From assembly GCF_003947415.1 (NCBI RefSeq), contig NZ_QHKL01000015.1, forward strand, positions 19,278 through 83,277: a stretch of DNA of 64,000 nucleotides, written 5' to 3'. The notes below the pieces were generated by a model that saw only the letters and a program-made list of their open reading frames with translations, was not told the origin of the DNA and searched no databases. The position numbers were made by a program, and so were the translations under genes. Each line of letters starts with the position of its first letter. Position 1 is the stretch's first letter. The DNA comes from Amycolatopsis sp. WAC 01376. Lineage in GTDB: Bacteria; Actinomycetota; Actinomycetes; Mycobacteriales; Pseudonocardiaceae. Shown piece by piece: positions 15,802 to 26,411 of the stretch.

Positions 15802-16965
15802 TCACTTTGAGGCGAAACCACTGGTCAGCAGCTTCCCGCGACGCCACACAGCGGTCGTCAGCGGCACTCCGGGCCGATACGCGAGGTGCGTGACCGAAGG
15901 CGCCTCCAGCACCTGAAGGTCGGCACGCGCCCCAGGCCGCACGAAGCCCACGTCGTCCCTCCGCAGAGCCCGAGCGCCGCCCGCCGTCGCCGACCAGACG
16001 GCCTCCTCGATCGTCATCCGCATCTGCAGCACCGCGGTCGTGACGCAGAACGCCATCGACGTCGTGTACGAGCTGCCCGGGTTCGCGTTGCTCGCCAGCG
16101 CGACCGTCGCCCCCGCGTCCAGGAGCCGCCGCGCCGGCGCCAGCGGCTGCCGGGTCGACAGGTCACACGCCGGCAGAAGGGTCGCGACAGTGTCCGAAGC
16201 AGCGAGAGCCTCGACGTCCGCTTCGCTCAGGTACGTGCAGTGGTCGACACTCGCGGCCCCCAGTTCGACGGCAAGCCGCACCCCGGGCCCCTCCCCCAGC
16301 TGGTTCCCGTGCACCCGCAGACCGAGCCCGCGTTCCCGCGCCGCCTTCAGCACCCGCGCGGACTGCGCCTCGTCGAAAGCGCCGGTCTCGCAGAACACGT
16401 CCGCCCATCGCACGAGCGGCGCCACCGCGTCGAGCATGTCGCCGCACACCAGGTCCACATAGGACTCCGCGTCCGCGCCCGGCGGCACCAGATGCGCGCC
16501 GAGGAAGGTGACCTCGTCGGCCACGTCGGCGGCGATCCGCGCCGAGCGCACCTCGTCTTCGACGTTGAGCCCGTATCCGGTCTTCGTCTCCAGACACGTC
16601 GTGCCCTGCTTCGCCGCTTCGTCGACGTGACGCCGCAGGTTCGCCGCGAGCTGCTCGTCGGAAGCCGATCGCGTCGCGTCGACGGTGACCGCGATCCCTC
16701 CGGCGCTGTACGCCTTCCCTGCCATCCGTGCCTCGAACTCCGCCGTCCGGTCCCCGGCGAACACGAGGTGCGTGTGGCTGTCCACCCAGCCGGGCAGCAC
16801 CGCGCGGCCGTCGACGTCGATCCGCTCGTCCGCGTCGGGCGCGTCCGCCGCCGAACCGGCCCAGGCGATCGTCACGCCGTCGACGACAACGGCCGCGTCA
16901 CGGAGTTTGCCCAGCTCGGCGTCGTTCGTGGTGAGCTCGCCGATACCCGTGATCAGGACTGCCAC
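15802..16965 (-). CDS. hutI: Imidazolonepropionase
   Basis: The 387-residue amidohydrolase-superfamily enzyme opens the imidazolone ring of 4-imidazolone-5-propionate to N-formimino-L-glutamate, the third step of histidine breakdown. The metal-binding motif is DSHTHLVFAGDR near residue 62, followed by TKTGYGL, GNQLGEG, the SVDHCTYL metal histidine region and LASNANPGSS. It is the last gene of the hut operon and its GTG start lies within the end of hutF (13-bp overlap). The TGA stop is formed by the edge of a 17-bp core repeat. Confidence 0.95.
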   Translation of the reverse strand: MAVLITGIGELTTNDAELGKLRDAAVVVDGVTIAWAGSAADAPDADERIDVDGRAVLPGWVDSHTHLVFAGDRTAEFEARMAGKAYSAGGIAVTVDATRSASDEQLAANLRRHVDEAAKQGTTCLETKTGYGLNVEDEVRSARIAADVADEVTFLGAHLVPPGADAESYVDLVCGDMLDAVAPLVRWADVFCETGAFDEAQSARVLKAARERGLGLRVHGNQLGEGPGVRLAVELGAASVDHCTYLSEADVEALAASDTVATLLPACDLSTRQPLAPARRLLDAGATVALASNANPGSSYTTSMAFCVTTAVLQMRMTIEEAVWSATAGGARALRRDDVGFVRPGARADLQVLEAPSVTHLAYRPGVPLTTAVWRRGKLLTSGFASK

Positions 16966-18248
16966 AATGCCTCGATCTCCTTGGCCAAGACCGTTTCCGG
17001 CCGGTCGATCAGCTGATGCGCGCCATCGCGGACGATCTCACGCCCGGCGACGACGACATCCCGGACGTCCGCGCCGGAGGCGGCGAAGACCACCCCGGAC
17101 GGCTCGATCCCCGCGGTCCGCACCGACCCGAGGCCGACCGTGACCAGGTCCGCGCCCGCCCCCACAGCGAGCTCGCCGACCTCGTCCCAGCCGATCGCGC
17201 CGTGATCCGCCGCCGCCGCGAGCAGTTCCTCGGCGGTGAACCGGCCGCGTTTCTCGCTGGCGAGCCGCTCGTTCAGTTCCAGCGCTCTGGTCTCTTCGAA
17301 CGCGTCGACGACGGCGTTGCTGTCGCTGCCGAGCGACAGCCGCACGCCCGCGTCCAGCAACGTCCGCGCGGGACCGATGCCGTCGCCGAGATCCCGTTCG
17401 GTCGTCGGGCAGAAGCAGGCACGACTCCGCGCCGCGCCGAGTTGCTTGACGTCGTCCGCGGTCAAATGCGTCGCGTGCACCGCGGTGAGCCGCTCGCCGA
17501 GCACGCCGCGGTCGTGGAGCAGCCCCGTCGGCGTCCGGCCATAGGCCGCCAGGCACTGCTCGTTCTCGGCCCGCTGCTCGGAAAGGTGGATGTGCAGCGG
17601 ACCGGTCCCACGATCCACTTCGGACAGTTGATCTTCGGGAACGGCGCGCACGGAATGGATCGCGCCACCCACCCGGAACTTCTCGTCTTCCCGCAGCTCG
17701 CCGACTCGCCGCGCCCAGTGCGCCGCGGAACCGTCGGAGAACCGCCGTTGCACCTCGTCGGGCTCGACGCCGATGCCGCCCGCGAGGTAGCACGTGTCGA
17801 GCAACGTCAGCCGGATCCCGGCGTCCCTGGCCGCCTGCCGCAGCGCCTCGCCCATCGCGTTCGGCTCGGCGTAAGGCTTTCCGCCCGGCGCGTGGTGCAG
17901 GTAGTGGAACTCGCCGACACTCGTGTATCCGGCCAGCACCATCTCGGCGTAGACCCCACGCGCCAGCCGGTGGTACGAGTCCGGATCGAGCCGCGACGCG
18001 AGCAAGTACATCCGCTCGCGCCACGTCCAGAAGGTCCCGCGGTCATGGTGCGTCCGGCCGCGCAGCGCACGATGGAACGCGTGCGAGTGCCCGTTGGCGA
18101 AGCCCGGCAGGGTCAGTCCACTCAGGACAGTTCCTTCGCGAGACGCGTTCGCCGTCACGGAAACGATCGTCCCGCCGTCGACCTCGATCCGGACGGCATC
18201 GGCGATCCCATCCGGCAACCAGGCCCGTTCACACCAATATGTCGTCAT
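16953..18248 (-). CDS. hutF: Formimidoylglutamate deiminase
   Basis: The 431-residue amidohydrolase-superfamily enzyme hydrolyses N-formimino-L-glutamate to N-formyl-L-glutamate and ammonia, the route used when the formamide-releasing HutG is absent. Motifs include GHSHAFHRALRG near residue 55, PLHIHLSEQRAENEQ, AVHATHLTADD and LGSDSNAVVD. I chose the ATG at 18248 because it overlaps the upstream TGA (ATGA) and gives the family N-terminus. Its product should feed the adjacent M20 amidohydrolase (inferred). Confidence 0.93.
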   Translation of the reverse strand: MTTYWCERAWLPDGIADAVRIEVDGGTIVSVTANASREGTVLSGLTLPGFANGHSHAFHRALRGRTHHDRGTFWTWRERMYLLASRLDPDSYHRLARGVYAEMVLAGYTSVGEFHYLHHAPGGKPYAEPNAMGEALRQAARDAGIRLTLLDTCYLAGGIGVEPDEVQRRFSDGSAAHWARRVGELREDEKFRVGGAIHSVRAVPEDQLSEVDRGTGPLHIHLSEQRAENEQCLAAYGRTPTGLLHDRGVLGERLTAVHATHLTADDVKQLGAARSRACFCPTTERDLGDGIGPARTLLDAGVRLSLGSDSNAVVDAFEETRALELNERLASEKRGRFTAEELLAAAADHGAIGWDEVGELAVGAGADLVTVGLGSVRTAGIEPSGVVFAASGADVRDVVVAGREIVRDGAHQLIDRPETVLAKEIEALWQS

Positions 18249-19437
18249 GTCGACAGTTTCTCCAGGACTTCCGCGAGCGCGCGGGCACCGTGGTCGACGT
18301 CCGCCGCCTCGGAGAACTCCTCCGGGGAATGGCTGATCCCGGTCGGATTGCGCACGTAGAGCATCCCGGACGGGACGAATCCGGCGAGGATCGCGGCGTC
18401 GTGCCCGGCGCCGGTCGGCAGCTCCGGCGGTCCGCCGAGCCAGGTGCCCAGGTCGCGGCGCAGCGCGTCGTCGAAGACCACGTCGTCCGAGTACGACTCC
18501 CTGGTGACCTCGACGCGACAGCCTTCCTGCCCGGCCGCCTCTTCGGCCAGCTTCGCGATCTCCGCGACCAGTTCGGGCGTGTCCGTGCCCGGCACCCGCG
18601 CGTCCAACCACAGGTCCACAGTGGACGCGATGACGTTGGTTCCGCCCGGCACCGGCACAAGCCTGCCGACGGTGGCCCTGGCGTCGGCGGTCGCCTTCGC
18701 CAGTTTCCGCACGGCGAGGACGGTCTCGGCCGCCGGGATCATCGGGTCACGACGATCACCGATCAGCGTCGCACCGGCATGGTTTCCCTGTCCCTGGAAG
18801 GAGAACCGCCATCGGCCGTGGGCGATCACCGTACTCCCGACGGCGACCGGCGAGCCGAGATCGATCAACCCGCGCCCCTGCTCGACGTGCAGTTCGAGGA
18901 ACCGCCCGATCAGGCCGAGTCGCTCGGAGTCCCGGCCGATCCGATCGGGATCGAGGCCGGATTTCGCCGCCGCTTCGGCGAACGTGACGCCGTCCGGATC
19001 ACGCAGGCCGCGCGCCTTGTCCGCGTCGATGGTCCCGGTCAGCAGCCGCGAGCCGAGGCACGGCACGCCGAAACGGCCGCCCTCCTCTTCCGCGAAGACC
19101 ACGACGGCGAACGGTTTGGCGGGGCGGAATCCCTTGGCCTGCAAGATCTCCACCGCGTCGAGTGCGCTCGCGACCCCGAGCGGGCCGTCGAAGGCGCCAC
19201 CACCGGGCACCGAATCGAGGTGGCTCCCGGTGACGACGGCGTCCGGTCCGGGGGTGCCCCACCAGGCCCAGATGTTGCCGTTGCGATCGGTCTCGACACC
19301 CAGCCCCAGCCGTCCCGCGCGCTCGACGAACCACGCGCGCAGTTCGGTCTCGGCCGCGTCGAAGGCGTGGCGGGAGTAACCGCCGCGCTTCGGGTCGCGG
19401 CCGACGTCCGAGATCTCCCCCAGCAGCGAGGACGCGG

Positions 19438-19441
<4 letters not shown>
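18245..19441 (-). CDS. M20 family amidohydrolase, allantoate-amidohydrolase-like, probable deformylase of the hut pathway
   Basis: The 398-residue M20 metallo-amidohydrolase has metal ligands in GSHLDSVPGGGAFDG, EEEGGRF, FLELHVEQG and GAGHDAA. By sequence it looks like AllC or N-carbamoyl-L-amino-acid hydrolase. It lies inside the hut operon, coupled to hutU upstream and hutF downstream by 4-bp overlaps, and no separate hutG is present. I therefore infer that it removes the formyl group from N-formyl-L-glutamate. A purine-catabolic role is less likely because no allantoin genes are nearby. Biochemical identity is not proven. Confidence 0.85.
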
Positions 19442-21090
<1,649 letters not shown>

Positions 21091-21094
21091 GGGC

Positions 21095-22621
21095 TCAGAC
21101 CTCCAGTTGGGCCGCGGCGAGGACGGCACCCGACGCGACGAGTTCTTCGGCGGCGGCGATCTCCGGCGCCAGATGACGGTCGGGGCCGGGGCCCTCGACC
21201 TTGGTGCGGACGAGATCCCGGACCCGGCCGGTGACCGGCGACGGGACCAGGGGCGCGCGCATGTCGAGTGCCCGCGCGGCGGTGAGCAGTTCGATGGCGA
21301 GGACGGTGTTGAGCCCCTCGACGGCCTTGCGCAGCTTGCGCGCGGCGGACCAGCCCATGGAGACGTGGTCCTCCTGCATCGCGCTGCTCGGGATCGAATC
21401 GACCGACGCCGGCACCGCGAGACGCTTGAGTTCGCTGACGATGGCCGCCTGCGTGTACTGCGCGATCATGTGACCCGAATCGACGCCGGGGTCGAACGCG
21501 AGGAACGGCGGCAGGCCGTGCGAACGAGCCTTGTCAAGCATCCGGTCGGTGCGGCGCTCGGCGATGCTGGCGACGTCCGCGAGCGGGATGGCGAGGAAGT
21601 CGAGCACGTACGCGACCGGGGCGCCGTGGAAGTTACCGTTCGACTCGACGCGGCCGTCGGACAGCACGACCGGGTTGTCGACCGCGGAGTGAAGCTCACG
21701 CTCAGCGACGAGTTCCGCGTGCGTGAGGCTGTCGCGTGCGCCGCCGTGCACCTGGGGCGAGCAGCGGAGGGAGTACGCGTCCTGGACGCGGTTGCAGTCC
21801 GGACCGCGGTGGCTCTCGACGATCTTCGAGTCCTGAAGCGCCGTCCACATGCGCTGGGCGCTCCGTGCCTGCCCGGGGTGCGGGCGCAGCGCCTGGAGAT
21901 CGGCGGCGAAAGCGCGATCGGTACCGAGGAGCGCCTCGACGCTCATCGCCGCGGTGATGTCGGCGGTGTCGAGAAGCTTGCGCAGGTCGGCCGCGGCGAG
22001 CAGGAGCATGCCGAGCATGCCGTCAGTCCCGTTCGTGAGGGCGAGGCCCTCCTTCTCCGCGAGAACGACCGGCTCGATGCCAGCGTGCTTCAGCGCGACG
22101 CTTGCCTGGACGACTTCGCCGTTGTACTCGACTTCACCCTCTCCCATCAGCGCGAGCGCGACGGCGGCGAGAGGCGCGAGGTCGCCGGAGCAGCCGAGGG
22201 AGCCGTACTCGTGGACGAGCGGGGTGATCCCGGCGTTGAGCAGGGCCGCAAGCGCTTGCGCGGTCTGCGGCCGGATACCGGTGTACCCACTGGCGAGAGT
22301 GCGGAGACGCAGCAACATCAGCGCGCGCACGACCTCGGTCTCCACGACCGGCCCCGCGCCCGCCGCATGCGACCGGATCAGCGACCGCTGCAGGGCGGTG
22401 CGGCGCTCGAGCGGGATGTGCCTGGTCGCGAGCGCCCCGAAGCCCGTCGAAACGCCGTACGTCGGCGTCTCGGCGTGGGCGAGGTCGTCGATGTGCTGAC
22501 GCGTCGCGGCGAGGTTCTTCTCGGCCGCTTCGCTGACCGCGACGGGCGAGTGGTCACGGGCGACCGCGACGACCTGTTCGGGCCGAAGCGGTTCGGAGCC
22601 CAGAAGTACGGTTTCCGGCAT
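21095..22621 (-). CDS. hutH: Histidine ammonia-lyase
   Basis: The 508-residue enzyme deaminates L-histidine to urocanate with an MIO cofactor. The MIO loop reads GSLGCSGDLAPLA, so the self-cyclising tripeptide is Cys-Ser-Gly rather than the textbook Ala-Ser-Gly. The catalytic Tyr is in TYGVSTGFGALA. I chose the ATG at 22621 (MPETVLLG) because a GGGG-type site precedes it and it fits family length; an ATG seven codons upstream is the alternative. It is first in the hut operon and divergent from an IclR regulator. The composite repeat lies in the promoter interval. Confidence 0.94.
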   Translation of the reverse strand: MPETVLLGSEPLRPEQVVAVARDHSPVAVSEAAEKNLAATRQHIDDLAHAETPTYGVSTGFGALATRHIPLERRTALQRSLIRSHAAGAGPVVETEVVRALMLLRLRTLASGYTGIRPQTAQALAALLNAGITPLVHEYGSLGCSGDLAPLAAVALALMGEGEVEYNGEVVQASVALKHAGIEPVVLAEKEGLALTNGTDGMLGMLLLAAADLRKLLDTADITAAMSVEALLGTDRAFAADLQALRPHPGQARSAQRMWTALQDSKIVESHRGPDCNRVQDAYSLRCSPQVHGGARDSLTHAELVAERELHSAVDNPVVLSDGRVESNGNFHGAPVAYVLDFLAIPLADVASIAERRTDRMLDKARSHGLPPFLAFDPGVDSGHMIAQYTQAAIVSELKRLAVPASVDSIPSSAMQEDHVSMGWSAARKLRKAVEGLNTVLAIELLTAARALDMRAPLVPSPVTGRVRDLVRTKVEGPGPDRHLAPEIAAAEELVASGAVLAAAQLEV

Positions 22622-22699
22622 AGCCCCATTGGACAACGCCATGCCCGCTGGTGGGCGGCCCCAACCGGTGGTTGTGTCTGGTATCCAAGACACGCACGG

Positions 22700-22724
22700 C
22701 GATAGCAAGGGTCCCTTGCTATCG
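22700..22724. repeat. Perfect 25-nt palindrome of the core repeat
   Basis: CGATAGCAAGGG, central T, then its exact complement. The central core is 22704-22720. It lies just upstream of composite copy 2. Confidence 0.8.
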
Positions 22725-22734
22725 CGGGCGACGG

Positions 22735-22935
22735 AGGTGTGTGGATATAGGGACGTTGAGTGTCCCTATATCCACACACCCTGTACTCCGCGTAGCGATG
22801 CGTACTGACCGTGTGGATTTTGGTGCGTTGGATGACCAGAAATCCACACAGTCACCTGCGGAAAGAGAGCAAGGGACCTTTGCTACCGCTTCTCTCGACG
22901 TTGAGAGAAGCGATAGCAAAGGTCCCTTGCTACCG
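22735..22935 (-). repeat. Composite three-hairpin repeat, copy 2 (inverted)
   Basis: This is the reverse complement of the 10061-10262 element. Hairpin A has 19-bp arms 22736-22754 and 22762-22780. The spacer CGTAGCGATGCGTACT is followed by hairpin B (22807-22826 with 22834-22853), the spacer CACCTGCGGAAAG, and a paired core hairpin (cores 22868-22884 and 22915-22931). It fills the divergent gap between hutH and the IclR gene, so any promoter for either must lie in or beside it. Confidence 0.85.
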
Positions 22936-22959
22936 CGCCGAGCGAAACAGGAGGTCAGC

Positions 22960-23745
22960 ATGGGTGAGAGCAGCGAAGTACCGGCTCTGCGACGCGGCCT
23001 CGGCATCCTTCGGGCCCTGGCCGCCCGGCCGGGTCCGGTGTCGGCGGCCGCGATCGCGCGCGAACTCGGTCTCCCGCGTTCGACGACGTATCACCTGCTC
23101 GCCGAACTGGAGGCCGCCGGTTTCGTGGCTCACTTGCACGCCGAGCGCCGGTACGGCCTCGGCATCGCCGCGTTCGAGCTCGGCTCGGCCTACCTTCGGC
23201 ACGATCCGCTGGAACGGCTAGCGGTCCCGCTGCTGCGCAAACTCGCGGACCGGGTCGGCCACACCGCGCATCTCGGCGTGCTGCACGGCAACGAGTCGCT
23301 CTACCTGGTGAAAGAACGCCCAACGCGCCCGGAAACCCTGGTCACCGAGGTCGGCGTCCGGCTGCCCGGGCAGCTCACAGCGTCGGGCAGGGCGATACTG
23401 CGGCACCTGCCGTCGCCGCACGTACGCGCGCTCTTCCCGGCCGCGTCGGCGTTCGTGCTGCGCACCGGTCGCGGCCCGCGCACCCTCGCCGAACTACGCC
23501 GAACGCTGAACGCGGAGGGCAGGCTCGGCTGGGCGGTCGAAGACGGTCACGTCACCGAAGGATTCGCCTCGGTGGCTTGCCCGGTCTTCGACCACGGCGG
23601 CCGGCCGATGGCCGCGATCAGCGTGACCCTCCGCCACCTCTGCCCGGGGGCCGAGGGATGCGAGGAGACTTGGCCCGACCTCGCCGAAGAGGTCCGCCTG
23701 ACCGCGGCCGAACTGACCACCCGGATCGGGGGTCAGGTGCGCTGA
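22960..23745 (+). CDS. IclR family transcriptional regulator
   Basis: The 261-residue protein has the IclR winged helix-turn-helix at about residues 8-70 (GLGILRALAARPG, then SAAAIARELGLPRSTTYHLL). A C-terminal effector domain has GQLTASGRAILRHLP and ASVACPVFDHGG. The ATG follows AGGAGGTCAGC at ideal spacing. Divergent transcription from hutH makes it the likely regulator of the hut operon, although IclR control of hut genes is inferred from position only. Its 3' end overlaps the small convergent gene by 13 bp. Confidence 0.9.
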   Translation: MGESSEVPALRRGLGILRALAARPGPVSAAAIARELGLPRSTTYHLLAELEAAGFVAHLHAERRYGLGIAAFELGSAYLRHDPLERLAVPLLRKLADRVGHTAHLGVLHGNESLYLVKERPTRPETLVTEVGVRLPGQLTASGRAILRHLPSPHVRALFPAASAFVLRTGRGPRTLAELRRTLNAEGRLGWAVEDGHVTEGFASVACPVFDHGGRPMAAISVTLRHLCPGAEGCEETWPDLAEEVRLTAAELTTRIGGQVR

Positions 23746-23948
23746 GCGTGCTTCTTCTGGACTCCCTCGAGCCCGAGCATCGCCAGTAGTTCGGCGCAGT
23801 CGAGTGCGTCCGAAGAGTGCCCGGCGACGGTCCTTGCGGCCCTGCCGTTCTGCACGGTGAGGCGGATTTCTTCTTCAGCCCGCACACCTGCCATGCGGCT
23901 CTGGTCTTCTGCGGGATCGGGACGACTGGAATGCCTAGCCCAGGTCAT
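23733..23948 (-). CDS. Small hypothetical protein
   Basis: A 71-residue reading frame, acidic in the middle, with an EEEIRLTVQNGRAARTVAGH segment and a short C-terminal helix. I chose the ATG at 23948 because AAGGTGG lies just upstream. No family is recognised. It overlaps the IclR gene end by 13 bp. Coding status rests on codon use and the ribosome-binding site only. Confidence 0.5.
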   Translation of the reverse strand: MTWARHSSRPDPAEDQSRMAGVRAEEEIRLTVQNGRAARTVAGHSSDALDCAELLAMLGLEGVQKKHAQRT

Positions 23949-24083
23949 CTGCCACCTTCTTCCGGCCCTCCGGCGACACGGGGTCGGTTCGAAAGAGGGC
24001 CATGGTCGGACACTCAGCATGACATCCCACCCCGCGGCAGTTCCCGGCGCGGGTGAATTGAGACAAAAATGATCTAGTTTCCA

Positions 24084-24821
24084 CTACTCTCCGTGATTCA
24101 AAAAGGACTCGAGCCGGGCATTGAACGGCTCGCCGACGTCGGGCACCAAATGCCCCATCCCTGTCACGCGATCGCGGACCGCACCGGTCCTGTTCGCGAT
24201 CGCGTCGGCGATGATCTCGTACTCCGGCCGGTGGTCACCGGTGATCACGAGCATCGGGAAACCGGCCGAGGCCAACGCATCGAGCGGTAGCTCCGCGTCT
24301 CCCGGCGGCCGCATCCCGATCAGGGCACGAGCCCCGCGCCGCAGTGTTTCCGGCACCGGATCCGGGATCGGCAGTGGCACACCGGCAAGCGGGAAGAAGA
24401 CCTCGAAGACCTCGCGAGGATCTTCCAGCGAGCCGGCGAGGAGCCGCCTCAGTTCGGCGTCCCACGCATCGACGACCTCGTGACCACGAACGACCCCGGC
24501 CGCGGGCGGCTCGACCACGGTGAGCGTCCGGACCATCTCCGGCCGCCGCGCGGCGGCGAGCATCGCGACGATCGCGCCGTAGGACAGCCCGACCAGATGC
24601 GCGGGCTCGTCGAGCACCTGCTCCGCGATCAGTTCGGCGTCGACCTCGAAATCCTGCACTCCTTCCGGCGATTTCCCGTGACCGAGCCGGTCCGGCGCGA
24701 GCAACGTCCACCGCTCGGTCAACGGACGCTGAGCCCGCCACGCTTCCCTGCCGCCGAGCAGCACACCGTGCACGAGAACGACGCGCGGGCCGGATCCCCA
24801 CCGATGCACATGAAGCCGCAT
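24084..24821 (-). CDS. Alpha/beta hydrolase
   Basis: The 245-residue alpha/beta-hydrolase-fold protein has an HGVLLGG oxyanion block near residue 19, the nucleophile elbow GLSYGA at about residue 98, a late acid (VITGDHRPEYE) and the catalytic His in GMGHLVPDVGEPF. No signal peptide is visible, so it should act in the cytoplasm on an unknown ester, lactone or C-C bond substrate. It stands alone between the small gene and the tmRNA. Confidence 0.85.
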   Translation of the reverse strand: MRLHVHRWGSGPRVVLVHGVLLGGREAWRAQRPLTERWTLLAPDRLGHGKSPEGVQDFEVDAELIAEQVLDEPAHLVGLSYGAIVAMLAAARRPEMVRTLTVVEPPAAGVVRGHEVVDAWDAELRRLLAGSLEDPREVFEVFFPLAGVPLPIPDPVPETLRRGARALIGMRPPGDAELPLDALASAGFPMLVITGDHRPEYEIIADAIANRTGAVRDRVTGMGHLVPDVGEPFNARLESFLNHGE

Positions 24822-25160
24822 GGTCCCGACCCTATTCGCCGAAACGGGATCGACCTATGTCCGTAAGTGCATGATGTGCCGTCTCAGTGTCCCGGCAGGG
24901 GTGAATTCAGGCAGTCCGCTTTGGACGATTTGGACCTTTCCCTTCGCTGTAGTGGATGAGCCGCCGCCTCTCTCGGTGGACGTCTTCGGAAATGCATCTT
25001 CGCTGGCCACAGCCCCAACACTACACCTGATCGAACAGACGTGCGAGCCCGAATGTCTCAGTGAGGAAAGAATCCAAAATGCACGCGCAGAGAGAGCAGC
25101 GAAGCGTGCTTAAAGGCGCGAAGAACCGTAAGTCGCTTTAAGCGCCTTCGCACCCGTACA
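24822..25160. other. Intergenic stretch without a supported gene
   Basis: The stretch is less GC-rich than its neighbours. One plus-strand frame of 97 codons (24820-25113) has no ribosome-binding site and no recognisable protein features. A weak inverted repeat (AAGGCGC near 25114 with GCGCCTT near 25142) is the only structure seen. Confidence 0.5.
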
Positions 25161-25164
25161 TGAA

Positions 25165-25198
25165 GAAGCGGCCCTACCCCGAGGGGCAGAGCCGCTTC
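25165..25198 (-). terminator. Hairpin after tmRNA
   Basis: Arms GAAGCGGC (25165-25172) and GCCGCTTC (25191-25198) enclose a CCCC/GGGG inner stem. The hairpin begins about 11 bases past the tmRNA 3' end and is followed on the minus strand by TTCAT. It probably ends tmRNA transcription. Confidence 0.6.
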
Positions 25199-25208
25199 CG
25201 TCGACCAG

Positions 25209-25578
25209 TGGAGGTGCCGGGAATTGAACCCGGGTCCTCTGGCGTATCACCAGGACTTCTCCGTGCGCAGTCCGCTATGTCTCTACTTGGCCCCTTCAGT
25301 CACGCGAACAAGCTGAAGTGACGAGCCCAGCCACTGTTTGTTTCCCAACCACACCCCGTAGCCGAGTGTGGCGGTAAGCCTCCTAGCTGATGCCGGTGAC
25401 CGGGTCGGAGGCGACCCCGGACCGACAGAGTTGCTCTACTGCTTAGGCAGCAAGGGCGAACTCGCGCTGGCTCTTAGGCTCGGCGCTTATTGGTTTGCGA
25501 TGACGCTTACGGTGGTCTCTCGCCTGCACCGGCACGCTTCTCCTGATTCAACGTCCAAAGTCGAAACCGTTCACCCCC
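25209..25578 (-). ncRNA. ssrA: Transfer-messenger RNA (tmRNA)
   Basis: This is a one-piece tmRNA of about 370 nt. The 5' end GGGGGTG pairs with the 3' end CACCTCC to form the acceptor stem, and the T-arm reads CCCGGGTTCAATTCCCGG. The CCA tail is not encoded. The internal tag frame is 25443-25484 on the minus strand: resume codon GCC, peptide AEPKSQREFALAA, then TAA. It has the ALAA end recognised by proteases. The tag sequence and resume context (AATAAGCGCC) match the mycobacterial pattern. It rescues stalled ribosomes together with SmpB, whose gene is about 5.4 kb away. Confidence 0.95.
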
Positions 25579-25733
25579 TTGTGGGATACAACCTCTACAT
25601 CATAACTCGGACGGCAACCGGGTTATTCCCGCAGGTGGGGCTAGCCCCACCGGGGAGATGCCCGCGGGCACCATGTCGCCTGCCCCGCCTGAGGGAAGAT
25701 GCTGGTCTCCTCGCACCAGAGAGGAGCACGACC

Positions 25734-26411
25734 ATGAGTGCGCTAGCGGCCGAGCGGGAGCTGAGCAGGTCCGATCCGTCGTTCGGCGGCTCGCTGGTCT
25801 ACCTGCTGATGAACCTGCCGATGGGCATTGTGGCGTTCGCGCTCCTGATGTCGTTCTTCTGGGTGGGCATCGGCACGGCGGTCGTCTGGATCGGGTTGCC
25901 GATCCTCGCGCTGGTGATCCTGTCGGTCCGCGGGGCGGCCCGGATGGAGCGCGCCAGGGTGTACGCGCTGCTCGATCGCTACATCGACCTGCCGTACCTG
26001 CCGTTGCCCGACGCGGGCCAGACCGTGCGGTGGAAGGCGCGGCTGAAGGACGCCTCGACGTGGCGCGACCTCGGCTATTTCTTCCTGCTCTTCCCGCTCG
26101 GGATCATCGAGTTCGTGCTGGTCACGGTGTTCTGGTCGACCAGTCTCGGCCTCGCGGGCCTGCCGATCTACTACCGCTTCCTGCCTGGCGGCGAGTACCG
26201 CTTCCCGACCTGGGAAAACGCCTGGTTCACCGTCGATTCGACGGTCTCGGCGCTGCCTTGGGCCGCTCTCGGAGTGCTGTGCATCGCCCTGTCGGTAGCG
26301 TTGACGAAGGCGCTGGCGGGCTCGCATGCCCGGCTGGCGACGGCGCTGCTCGGGCCGACCCGCGCCCAGCGCCGCCGTCTGGAGGATTCATGGGGCGAGG
26401 TTCACGGATGA
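25734..26411 (+). CDS. Sensor-domain membrane protein
   Basis: The 225-residue protein has four predicted transmembrane segments and the layout of the putative sensor domain (PF13796), including GSLVYLLMNLPMGIVAF, STWRDLGYFFLLFPLG and a final ALLGPTRAQRRRLE. The ATG has GAGGAG upstream. Its stop overlaps the start of a histidine kinase whose own N-terminal half is the same type of domain, so the sensor seems to be present twice in the operon. It has no kinase domain and may dimerise with, or tune, the kinase. Confidence 0.8.
   Translation: MSALAAERELSRSDPSFGGSLVYLLMNLPMGIVAFALLMSFFWVGIGTAVVWIGLPILALVILSVRGAARMERARVYALLDRYIDLPYLPLPDAGQTVRWKARLKDASTWRDLGYFFLLFPLGIIEFVLVTVFWSTSLGLAGLPIYYRFLPGGEYRFPTWENAWFTVDSTVSALPWAALGVLCIALSVALTKALAGSHARLATALLGPTRAQRRRLEDSWGEVHG

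Noticed and set aside
24820..25113. 97-codon plus-strand frame
   Set aside because: It has no ribosome-binding site, no recognisable sequence features and no coupling to neighbours. It is treated as intergenic.
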